From JAHFTY01 sp964584785 (lineage in GTDB: Bacteria > Acidobacteriota > Terriglobia > 20CM-2-55-15): 64,000 bases of DNA. Location: the NCBI GenBank assembly GCA_964584785.1, contig CAZPBY010000002.1:1-64000 (forward strand). The letters are read 5' to 3'. How positions within the stretch are numbered: position 1 is the stretch's first letter; each line of letters begins with the position of its first letter. The translations under genes and the position numbers were made by a program. Positions 50,379 through 57,894 of this stretch are shown in pieces. Below the pieces are notes generated by a model that did not search any database, was not told where the DNA came from, and was given only the letters and a program-made list of their open reading frames with translations.

Positions 50379-52121
50379 CTAATCACGAATAACGTTCGGC
50401 AGAAAGATTTCAAACGTGGACCCCACACCCAGCGTGCTCGTCACGGTGATGGTCCCTCCCTGGCTCTCTATCGCATGTTTCGCTATTGCGAGGCCTAAAC
50501 CGGTGCCGCCGGAATCCCGGGTGCGCGATTTTTCGACGCGGTAGAAGCGCTCAAAGATCCGGATCATATCGTCTTTACAGATTCCGTAACCGGAATCCGT
50601 GACAGCCAGCAGAAGTCCGCCGTCGCGCGAGCCGCCTCGGATTCGGATAGAACCGTTTTCGCGATTGTAGTGAATGGCGTTGTCGAGCAGGTTGGAAACG
50701 GCGCGGCTCAGCCGTTGCTGGTCCGCAAGAACATCGAGCGCCGGGCACTCCACTTCCACCTGGACGTGTTTTTCACGCAAAAGATGCTGTCTCGATCGGA
50801 TCTGCTCTTCAATAAGCGCCGTCACGTTGAAATCACGCTTATCAAGTGCGGTTTCACTTTCCAGTCGCGCCAGAACCAACAGGTCGTCGACCAGCGCCTG
50901 CAACAGAATTGAATTCCTCTCGATGGCTCCAAGGAATTCGCGGATCACGCTTGGATCGTCGGGAAAGGACGTCAGAAGCGTTTCAGTGTATCCACGGATC
51001 GACGTCAGTGGTGTTTTGAATTCGTGCGAAACATTCGCGATGAAGTCTTTTCTCATCTTCTCGGTCCGGCGGATCTCCGTGATGTCGTGAAACACAACAA
51101 CAACGAGGTCGACCTTTCCCGAGGCAGCGCGAACGGGTGAAGTTCTGGCCAGCAGCGTTTTTCCGCTTGAAGCGATGATCTCGATTGACGGTGTATCCTC
51201 ACCGTTCAGCGCCCTGCGAACGGCGCCATCGAGAACGGGCTGCCGCACGAGCTCCATGGGCGACCTCCCAATGGTTTGACCATGCTGGTCGAGCAAGTCT
51301 GCGATCGATCGATTCGCCAGCATGACTCGAGCGTCAACGTTGAAAACGGCGACACCGGCGCTCATGCCGGCGATGATGGCCTCCGTCTGGCGCTTGTCGT
51401 CCTGCAGTTCTTCCATCTTCTTCTGCAGAATCCTGGCCATGACATTCAATGAAGACGACACGACGGCGAGATCGCGATCTCCAACAACCGGAAGCTCGAC
51501 GTTAAGATTCCCGAGCGCAAGTTTCCGAGATGCGTCGGCAACGTCTCGCAAGGGCTTGGATACGAAGTCGTAGACCATGTATCCCAACACCAGCGTCATG
51601 CCAATGCAGATCAACATCGCGATCAGCAGCTCGCTCCGGAGTTTGCTCGTGAGCCTTTCGGCTGCCGCAAGCGGCATCGCTACCCGGAGTACGTCCCCGT
51701 TGTCCATGATCGTCGCGACATAGATGAATGGAAGGCCCAGCGTTCCACTCCATCGAATCGACCGCCCCGTGCCGTCGCGGAAGGCCTGCACCACTTCCGG
51801 CCGATCGCGATGGTTTTCAACTGTGGCCAGGCCTTCACGCGTAAGGTCCGAGTCTCCCAAAACACGGCCATCTTTTGCGATGATGGTGACTCGCAGATTC
51901 AGCGCGGCGGACAGCCCTTTTGCGAGTGCCATCGAATCGGCGGTCCCTGTTTCCTTCACATACTTTCTGGCGAGGCTCGCCGACTTCGTTAGTTGATCCT
52001 CGATTTCCAATTCGAATGTCGATTTCAAGTTCACGCTCAGGAAATAACCGAGCGATAGCGTCACCACTCCGATCGCGACGATGTTCAATGCGACGAGGCG
52101 GGAATGGAGTCTGAAGGCCAT
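50379..52121 (-). CDS. PhoR-like sensor histidine kinase
   Basis: The 580-residue kinase has a membrane helix at about 10-30, an extracytoplasmic sensor domain (about 31-155), a second helix at about 165-187, a HAMP domain, and a PAS domain. HisKA follows with FIANVSHEFKTPLTSIRGYTETLL (phospho-accepting His near residue 362), then HATPase with NLLDNAIHYN, DSGYGICKDD and GTGLGLAIAKH. This is the PhoR layout, as also seen in PhoR/ResE-type kinases. The gene follows the Pit phosphate transporter by 13 bases and should be co-transcribed, which fits phosphate sensing. No response regulator is adjacent, so PhoB or its equivalent must lie elsewhere. The ATG at 52121 is preferred over 52166, which would overlap pit. 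Confidence 0.88.
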   Translation of the reverse strand: MAFRLHSRLVALNIVAIGVVTLSLGYFLSVNLKSTFELEIEDQLTKSASLARKYVKETGTADSMALAKGLSAALNLRVTIIAKDGRVLGDSDLTREGLATVENHRDRPEVVQAFRDGTGRSIRWSGTLGLPFIYVATIMDNGDVLRVAMPLAAAERLTSKLRSELLIAMLICIGMTLVLGYMVYDFVSKPLRDVADASRKLALGNLNVELPVVGDRDLAVVSSSLNVMARILQKKMEELQDDKRQTEAIIAGMSAGVAVFNVDARVMLANRSIADLLDQHGQTIGRSPMELVRQPVLDGAVRRALNGEDTPSIEIIASSGKTLLARTSPVRAASGKVDLVVVVFHDITEIRRTEKMRKDFIANVSHEFKTPLTSIRGYTETLLTSFPDDPSVIREFLGAIERNSILLQALVDDLLVLARLESETALDKRDFNVTALIEEQIRSRQHLLREKHVQVEVECPALDVLADQQRLSRAVSNLLDNAIHYNRENGSIRIRGGSRDGGLLLAVTDSGYGICKDDMIRIFERFYRVEKSRTRDSGGTGLGLAIAKHAIESQGGTITVTSTLGVGSTFEIFLPNVIRD

Positions 52122-52134
52122 GTGTTTTGGATTC

Positions 52135-53130
52135 TCAGGATAGCGCCTTGTAAACGGCAGCAGCAATGAGTCCGGCGGCCGGGACTGTCCATATCCATGC
52201 CCATACGATATTGCGAGTCACACCCCAACGGACCGCCGAAAGCCGGCGGGTCGAACCCACACCGATGATTGCTCCCGTGATTGTGTGCGTCGTGCTCACG
52301 GGTATGCCGTTCATGGCCAAAAACAACAGGCAAACGGCGGCTGAGCTTTCAGCACAGAAACCTCCGACCGGCTTCAAAGCGGTGATCTTCTGGCCCATTG
52401 TTTTGACGATTCTCCAACCACCGGAGAGCGTGCCCAGGCCGATGGCAGTGTGCGCCAGCAACACTACCCAAAACGGAATGTAGAAGCTTTGAATATAGCC
52501 GGACGTAAAAAGCACACCGGCGACGATCCCCATTGTCTTTTGCGCATCGTTGGTTCCGTGCCCAAGACTGTACGCCGCAGCGGAAATGAGCTGCAGCCTC
52601 CGAAAACGTATGTCCACTCGCCGCGGCGTGGCACCACGGACAAGCCAGAGCGTCAGCGCCATGAAGATAAAACCGAGGATCATGCCGATGACCGGCGACA
52701 ATACGATGAACGTCAGCGTTTTGGTCCAACCGCTCGGGATGATCACCGCCAACCCGCCTTTCGCGATGGCGCTTCCGGCGTAACCACCGATCAAGGCGTG
52801 CGACGAACTCGTGGGCAAACCGAAAAGCCACGTGAAAATGTTCCACGCGATTGCACCCACAAGGCCGGCGAAGATGACCGTTCGGTCGACCATCTGGATA
52901 TCGATCATTCCCGAACCAATCGTTTTCGCCACGCCCACACCGAAACCGAACGCCGCGACAAAATTGAAAAACGCCGCCCAAAAGACCGCTTTGCCGGGAG
53001 ACAACACGCGAGTCGAAACAACCGTCGCTATGGAATTCGCCGCGTCATGAAAACCGTTGAGGTAATCGAACACAAGAGCCGTAAAAACGATGCCCACTAC
53101 CACCAGAAACGTCGGAGAAACTGAACTCAC
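52135..53130 (-). CDS. pitA: Low-affinity inorganic phosphate transporter (PiT family)
   Basis: The 331-residue polytopic protein carries the two PiT signatures, GFHDAANSIATVVSTRVL near residues 26-43 and GHGTNDAQKTMGIVAG near 190-205. Each contains the Asn-Ala or Asn-Asp repeats needed for transport. It moves phosphate with protons or metal-phosphate complexes across the inner membrane. It is the first gene of a minus-strand unit with the PhoR-like kinase. The DUF47 accessory protein, usually in an operon with pit, is here divergent and 136 bases away. Confidence 0.92.
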   Translation of the reverse strand: MSSVSPTFLVVVGIVFTALVFDYLNGFHDAANSIATVVSTRVLSPGKAVFWAAFFNFVAAFGFGVGVAKTIGSGMIDIQMVDRTVIFAGLVGAIAWNIFTWLFGLPTSSSHALIGGYAGSAIAKGGLAVIIPSGWTKTLTFIVLSPVIGMILGFIFMALTLWLVRGATPRRVDIRFRRLQLISAAAYSLGHGTNDAQKTMGIVAGVLFTSGYIQSFYIPFWVVLLAHTAIGLGTLSGGWRIVKTMGQKITALKPVGGFCAESSAAVCLLFLAMNGIPVSTTHTITGAIIGVGSTRRLSAVRWGVTRNIVWAWIWTVPAAGLIAAAVYKALS

Positions 53131-53266
53131 GCGAATGGTCCTCTGAATGTTCTTTTAAGGAAGTGATGACCGCGAATTCCGGCTCATGCTACAGTCCTCG
53201 ATTGCCGAACCGGGCCTGCGCCGGGCGATTATACATAACAAGGTAGAACGCAAGGAGATGCATTCG

Positions 53267-53911
53267 ATGAGTCTGGGCTCCGTGCTTCGCTTTTTCCTGC
53301 CCCAGGACGATAAGTTTCTGCCGTTCTTCGAGCAATCTGCGGACAATCTGCGAGATGCCTCGCAGATCTATGCCGGGCTCTCGCGAGCCAGCTCCAGGGA
53401 AGAAATGGAGACCATCCGCGATGAGATCAAGAAACTCGAACACGTTGGCGACAAGCTCACTCATACGATCTTCGAAGAGTTGAACCGGTCATTCATTACG
53501 CCGTTCGATCGAGAAGACATTTACACACTCACCAAACGGATGGACGACGTGCTCGACTTGATGGACCACGTCGCGGACATCCTGACGCTCTATCAGATCT
53601 TCAAGCTGGACGACGGAATGAGGATGCTGCTCGAAGTCACCAAGAACGCCGTTAGCGACATTCACAAGGCCGTCCACATGCTGCGGAATATCAACTACGA
53701 CAAAATCAAGGAACAGATCATCAGCGTTCACGCGCTCGAAAACGAGGGTGACCGGCTCTATCGACACTTCATCGGCACCCTGTACGCGGAAGAGCAGGAT
53801 GCGATCCGTCTGATGAAATACAGTTCCATCTACAACGAACTCGAACATACCATCGATAAGTGCGAGGACCTGATGAACGCGATCGAATCGATTGCGCTCA
53901 AGCAGGCGTGA
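53267..53911 (+). CDS. DUF47 (PhoU-like) Pit accessory protein
   Basis: The 214-residue all-helical protein resembles PhoU. The N-terminus LGSVLRFFLPQDDKFLPFFE and the FITPFDREDIYTLTKRMDDVLDLMD segment near 80-105 are the DUF47 hallmarks, with conserved Asp and Glu for metal binding. DUF47 proteins associate with Pit transporters and are thought to control phosphate flux. Its location back to back with pit supports that role. The ATG at 53267 has AAGGAG 9 bases upstream; earlier in-frame starts, such as 53258, are less well spaced. The short 3' junction leads to the DUF1028 gene. Confidence 0.87.
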   Translation: MSLGSVLRFFLPQDDKFLPFFEQSADNLRDASQIYAGLSRASSREEMETIRDEIKKLEHVGDKLTHTIFEELNRSFITPFDREDIYTLTKRMDDVLDLMDHVADILTLYQIFKLDDGMRMLLEVTKNAVSDIHKAVHMLRNINYDKIKEQIISVHALENEGDRLYRHFIGTLYAEEQDAIRLMKYSSIYNELEHTIDKCEDLMNAIESIALKQA

Positions 53912-53936
53912 AACTCTTCGAGGAAAGGAAGCGCAC

Positions 53937-54995
53937 ATGACAAAAAGAATCGCAATGCTGGTTGCGCTGCTGCTTTTTCCGGCAGCGTCGGCGATGGCGA
54001 CGTTCTCCATCGTTGCCATCGACCCGAAGACCGGAGACCTCGGCGTCGCCGTCGCGTCCCGTTACTTTGCGGTCGGCACGGTCGTGCCGTGGGCCGAGGC
54101 GGGCGTCGGCGCGATTGCGACGCAAGCCGGTGTGAACGTGGGCTATGGCCCGCACGGACTCGAACTGCTGAAGCAGGGCCTCACCGCGCAGCAGGTTTTG
54201 GACAAGCTTCTGCAGGAAGACACGTTCGGCAACACGGACAGCCGGCAGGTTGCCATCGTTGACGCCAAGGGCAATATCGCGACGAAAAGCGGCGGACAGA
54301 ATTGGCAGGGCCATAAGATCGGCGCGACGTGGTCCGCTCAAGGCAATATCCTGGTCGGACCGCAAGTCGTCGAAGCGATGGGAAAGGCATTCGAGGCCAC
54401 CAATGACGACCTCGTCGAGAAACTGTGGGCCGCGCTCAAGGCCGGCGATGAAGCCGGCGGCGACAGCCGCGGGCGGGAATCCGCCTCGATTCTCGTCGTC
54501 CGAAAAGGCGGAGGCCGCAACACAAACAACGACCGCCTGGTTTATGTCAATGTCGACGATCATCCGGACCCGTTTGCGGAGCTCCGCCGATTGCTCAACA
54601 TCGCTCAACGAGGCAACTACAGTACGGCTTTAGGCCGAGCCATGACGGTAGAGAAATATGATGAGGCGTTGAACGCGGCCGAGCACCTTGTCCGATACGA
54701 TCCGCTGAACGCGTCACCCTACGTCACGCTGGGATTTGTCGCGTATCTCGCCGGCAAACAGGATCGCTCGATCACAGCCTTCAATCGCGCGAAGGGACTG
54801 ACACTTCCGAACCAGTTCATGGATCTGTGGAACGCCGCCAGCGGTCAGGGCGGAAACCGCGGCGGCCGCGGCGGAGGTGGCGGTGCACCGGCGAATGCGG
54901 CGCCCGCCGGTGGCGGTCGCGGTGGCGGCGGCGCTTCGCGATATCAGAAGGTCCTCGACGACAAAGCCTTCGTCGCGAAAATTCTCGGCAACTGA
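53937..54995 (+). CDS. DUF1028-TPR-like exported protein
   Basis: The 352-residue protein has a signal peptide (about 1-22, ending SAMA) so that the mature protein begins TFSIVAIDPKTGDLGVAVAS, the DUF1028 N-terminus with an Ntn-type Thr in first or second position. The domain continues to DEAGGDSRGRESASILVV near 180. A TPR-like pair of helices follows (about 225-285, EKYDEALNAAEHLVRYDPLN), and then a Gly-rich linker (about 300-335). Signal removal that exposes Thr at the N-terminus would suit an Ntn-hydrolase nucleophile; this is inference. A second family member without the TPR is at 10032. GAGGAAAGGAAG lies before the ATG. Confidence 0.82.
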   Translation: MTKRIAMLVALLLFPAASAMATFSIVAIDPKTGDLGVAVASRYFAVGTVVPWAEAGVGAIATQAGVNVGYGPHGLELLKQGLTAQQVLDKLLQEDTFGNTDSRQVAIVDAKGNIATKSGGQNWQGHKIGATWSAQGNILVGPQVVEAMGKAFEATNDDLVEKLWAALKAGDEAGGDSRGRESASILVVRKGGGRNTNNDRLVYVNVDDHPDPFAELRRLLNIAQRGNYSTALGRAMTVEKYDEALNAAEHLVRYDPLNASPYVTLGFVAYLAGKQDRSITAFNRAKGLTLPNQFMDLWNAASGQGGNRGGRGGGGGAPANAAPAGGGRGGGGASRYQKVLDDKAFVAKILGN

Positions 54996-55079
54996 TCCCA
55001 TTGCGCGCAGATACCTCTCCTTAGCCAAGGCTCAGCTGTCCGAGTCCAAATTACCGAATCTTGGAGTGGTGGAGCAGCG

Positions 55080-55279
55080 ACTCCCCTCCGAAGTTAGGAG
55101 GGGACGTCTGCACCGCAGGTGCAGACGGGGGTGGTTTGAAACGATGCGCAGCCTCCGTATAGATATCGCGCGAAGCGCAACCGATTTGAAAGGAGCGCTT
55201 CGCGGTCTTTGAAAACCACCCCGACTGCTCGGGCTGAAACGCCCTCGCAGTCTGCCCCTGCTAACTTTAGGAGGGGAGT
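55080..55279. repeat. 200-base long inverted element
   Basis: The ends ACTCCCCTCC (55080-55089) and GGAGGGGAGT (55270-55279) are complementary. Inner arms GGGGGTGGTTT and AAACCACCCC also pair, and CTAACTT is repeated inverted near both ends. The central part has a second hairpin around GCGCGAAGCGC. The architecture is that of a small non-autonomous palindromic element. The rest of the gap 54996-55517 shows no gene. Confidence 0.7.
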
Positions 55280-55517
55280 TGCTCACCGACATGTTCATCA
55301 CCCCGACTCGTCTGCAAGCCGCACCGGTTGTGAGTTTGAGCCGAGCGTGGGTTTTTAATTTGGGCAGCTGTGTTAGCCAAGCAGGGGAATTCCGCTTCTT
55401 CGACGTTTCTGTCCGAATTTCAAGCTTAGACACTACCCGCGGTCGAAAGATCGTACCGTTGCGCCGTTTTTGTACTATTCAGTGACCGCGTAACTCGTGA
55501 TAATTTGCGGCAGTTCC

Positions 55518-56570
55518 ATGAAACGCGCTATTCCTGGCCTTATCCTGGCTGCTCTGGTACTTCCCTTTCCGACGTCCGCCCACACGTTTTCGACGAGCTA
55601 CTCGAAGTACAGAGTCGACGGAAACCACGTGTACGTTCAGTTCATGTTGAGTCTGTCGGATCTGCATAACGGGCCCAATCTTGACAAGAACAACGATGGC
55701 GCTGTCTCCGACGCCGAATTCAAAGATGGCGTGCCGCTTCTCTTCGAGGCAATCACGAACAATTACCACGTTGCGGCGCCGGACCCGCCCGTTGAGTCCA
55801 CCATCGAAAACGCAGTCTTACTTGGAGAGGCCGTCAAGCTGGATATCCGTTACACATTTTCAAATGACGTCAAAATGATAAAGGTCTCCTCATCGCTGGA
55901 ACGCTTAACGCAACCGGATCATCGTCACCTGTTCCGGATCGGTGAAGGCGACGACACTCGTGAAGCCGTCATCGACGCGGCCCGGCCGTCGCTGGACGTG
56001 GATGTGGAGGGTCCGAAATTTCTTCAAACGGTGCGGGATTTCGTCAAGCTGGGGATGTTGCATATCTTCACGGGATACGATCACCTTGCATTCCTCGTCG
56101 GACTGCTTCTCATGACCACGACGCTGCTGTCGCTTCTGAAAATCGTCACGTCGTTCACCATTGCCCACAGCATCACACTCGCCCTGGCGACATTTCAGGT
56201 GCTGTCGCTGCCGGCGCGTCTTATCGAGAGCCTTATTGCGCTCAGCATTGCTTACGTCGCGATCGAAAACTTCACGGGACGCACACTGGTTCACCGATGG
56301 AAGATCGCCTTCGGTTTTGGTCTGGTTCACGGTTTTGGTTTTTCGAATGTCTTGCGGGAAATGGAACTCACGCGACGAACGCTGGCGATTTCGCTCTTCT
56401 CATTCAACGTTGGCGTGGAGATCGGGCAGTTGATATTCGTCTCGCTTCTGTTCCCGCTGGTGATCCACCTGGCGGCATCGCGCTGGAAGGAACAGGTGCT
56501 GTCGACAGCGTCGCTGTCGATTATGTGTCTGGGCTTCTACTGGTTCGTGCAGCGCGCTTTCCTCTTGTAG
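55518..56570 (+). CDS. HupE/UreJ-family membrane protein with EF-hand-like loop
   Basis: The 350-residue protein has a signal peptide (about 1-21) and an extracytoplasmic domain (22-170). A C-terminal block of five to six membrane helices (about 178-345) carries the HupE/UreJ pattern GYDHLAFLVGLLL, HSITLALATF and FGLVHGFGFSNVL. HupE/UreJ proteins are linked to nickel or cobalt handling, but this long form also occurs away from hydrogenase genes. The extracytoplasmic region contains DKNNDGAVSDAE at 56-67, a full 12-residue EF-hand loop (D1, N3, D5, G6, E12), implying calcium binding. The ATG at 55518 is chosen because the signal peptide begins there. No metalloenzyme gene is near. Confidence 0.82.
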   Translation: MKRAIPGLILAALVLPFPTSAHTFSTSYSKYRVDGNHVYVQFMLSLSDLHNGPNLDKNNDGAVSDAEFKDGVPLLFEAITNNYHVAAPDPPVESTIENAVLLGEAVKLDIRYTFSNDVKMIKVSSSLERLTQPDHRHLFRIGEGDDTREAVIDAARPSLDVDVEGPKFLQTVRDFVKLGMLHIFTGYDHLAFLVGLLLMTTTLLSLLKIVTSFTIAHSITLALATFQVLSLPARLIESLIALSIAYVAIENFTGRTLVHRWKIAFGFGLVHGFGFSNVLREMELTRRTLAISLFSFNVGVEIGQLIFVSLLFPLVIHLAASRWKEQVLSTASLSIMCLGFYWFVQRAFLL

Positions 56571-56573
56571 TAT

Positions 56574-57695
56574 ATGACCGCCATGAAAACCATCGTGCTG
56601 CTCACAGTGATCTGTTGCGTTCCGTTGATCGCACAGGAGTCCAGCCGTCCTCGTGCGCGTGAAGCGGGCGTCATCGTGGGAATACTTCCAACCGGACCGT
56701 TGAATGCGATCACGGATATCCCCGGTGTTACGGTCGGTCAGAAGACGATCATGCAGGGTGACAACGTGCGAACCGGTGTGACGGCAATCCTGCCGCATAC
56801 AGGCAACCTGTTTCGCGAGAAGGTGCCCGGATCGGTGTTCGTCGGAAACGCCTTCGGCAAGCTTGCCGGATCGACGCAAGTGCTCGAGCTCGGTGAGATC
56901 GAAACGCCGATCCTTTTGACGTCGACGCTGGCTGTTCCTCGCGTGGCGGACGGCGTCATCGACTACATGCTGGGCTTGCCCGGCAACGAGAATGTGCAGT
57001 CGATCAATCCGCTGGTCGGCGAGACGAACGACGGCGGATTGAACGACATTCGCGGGCGGCACATCACATCCGCGGATGTCGCGGAGGCGATTCGCGGCGC
57101 GAAGAGTGGTCCCGTTGAAGAAGGCGCGGTTGGCGCAGGAACGGGGACATCGGCGTTTGGATTCAAGGGTGGCATCGGAACATCCTCGCGCAAATTGCCG
57201 GCGAGTCTCGGAGGATTCACCGTCGGCGTCATCGTGCAGACGAATTTCGGAGGCGTGCTGACCATCAATGGAGCACCGGTGGGCCGGGAGCTCGGCGTCT
57301 ATTACCTGAAACAGCAGTTGGAGCGTCCCGGCGGAATTGAAGACCACGCGGACGGCTCATGCATGATCGTCGTCGGCACCGATGCGCCGGTCGACAGCCG
57401 GAATCTGCACCGGCTTGCCGCCCGCACCATGATGGGCCTCGGGCGAACCGGTTCGGCCGCGTCGAACGGCAGCGGTGACTTTGCGATCGCCTTCTCGACG
57501 AATCGTCAGCCGTCAACGCTGGTCACGAACGATGGGATGTCGCCGCTGTTCCTCGCGGCTATTGAAGCCACCGAAGAAGCCATCTACAACTCCCTCTTCA
57601 AGGCGAAAACCACGACCGGCCGCGGACGCACGGTGGACGCCCTGCCGATCGACAAGACGATCGAGATTCTGAAGAGGTACAACATTATTAAGTAA
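56574..57695 (+). CDS. P1-family (DmpA/BapA) aminopeptidase
   Basis: The 373-residue protein has a short signal peptide (MKTIVLLTVICCVPLIAQ) and the fold of self-processing P1 peptidases. NAITDIPGVTVGQKTI lies near residues 42-57, GNAFGKLAGSTQVLELG near 90-106, and the autocleavage and nucleophile region DHADGSCMIVVGTDAPVDSRNLHRL lies near 257-281, where Ser261 would become the N-terminal nucleophile. GGLNDIRGRHIT is also typical. Members cleave N-terminal amino acids, beta-peptides or D-ester substrates. The ATG at 56574 follows the HupE stop by 3 bases, and an ATG three codons later is an equally good signal-peptide start. No Shine-Dalgarno is visible, so coupling to hupE is likely. Confidence 0.88.
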   Translation: MTAMKTIVLLTVICCVPLIAQESSRPRAREAGVIVGILPTGPLNAITDIPGVTVGQKTIMQGDNVRTGVTAILPHTGNLFREKVPGSVFVGNAFGKLAGSTQVLELGEIETPILLTSTLAVPRVADGVIDYMLGLPGNENVQSINPLVGETNDGGLNDIRGRHITSADVAEAIRGAKSGPVEEGAVGAGTGTSAFGFKGGIGTSSRKLPASLGGFTVGVIVQTNFGGVLTINGAPVGRELGVYYLKQQLERPGGIEDHADGSCMIVVGTDAPVDSRNLHRLAARTMMGLGRTGSAASNGSGDFAIAFSTNRQPSTLVTNDGMSPLFLAAIEATEEAIYNSLFKAKTTTGRGRTVDALPIDKTIEILKRYNIIK

Positions 57696-57833
57696 AGCAT
57701 CGTGGCCTTGCTCGCCCAATCGGCTCCGTGTCGGCGACAAATTCCGCTTCTTGGCTTCGACGTTAGGTTCGTGGCTGCGACGTCTATAACCCAAGTCCGG
57801 AACCATCCTGGCTAGTGGGACCTAAACCGTCCC

Positions 57834-57888
57834 GTCCCAAGGGGAGACTCACAAAATCCTTTTAAAAAGGGAATTTCGGTTTTGGGAC
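57834..57888. promoter_or_regulatory. Inverted repeat upstream of cas3
   Basis: GTCCCAA at 57834-57840 pairs with TTGGGAC at 57882-57888, and inside lies CCTTTTAAAAAGG, an AT-rich near-palindrome. The outer stem ends 6 bases before the cas3 ATG. It could be a promoter or operator of the cas operon or sequester its start. The rest of 57696-57833 shows no repeat units, so no CRISPR array is here. Confidence 0.4.
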
Positions 57889-57894
57889 AGCAGG

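Noticed and set aside
57696..57894. CRISPR array or leader before cas3
   Set aside because: No repeated units of 28-37 bases; only a short inverted repeat next to the start codon.
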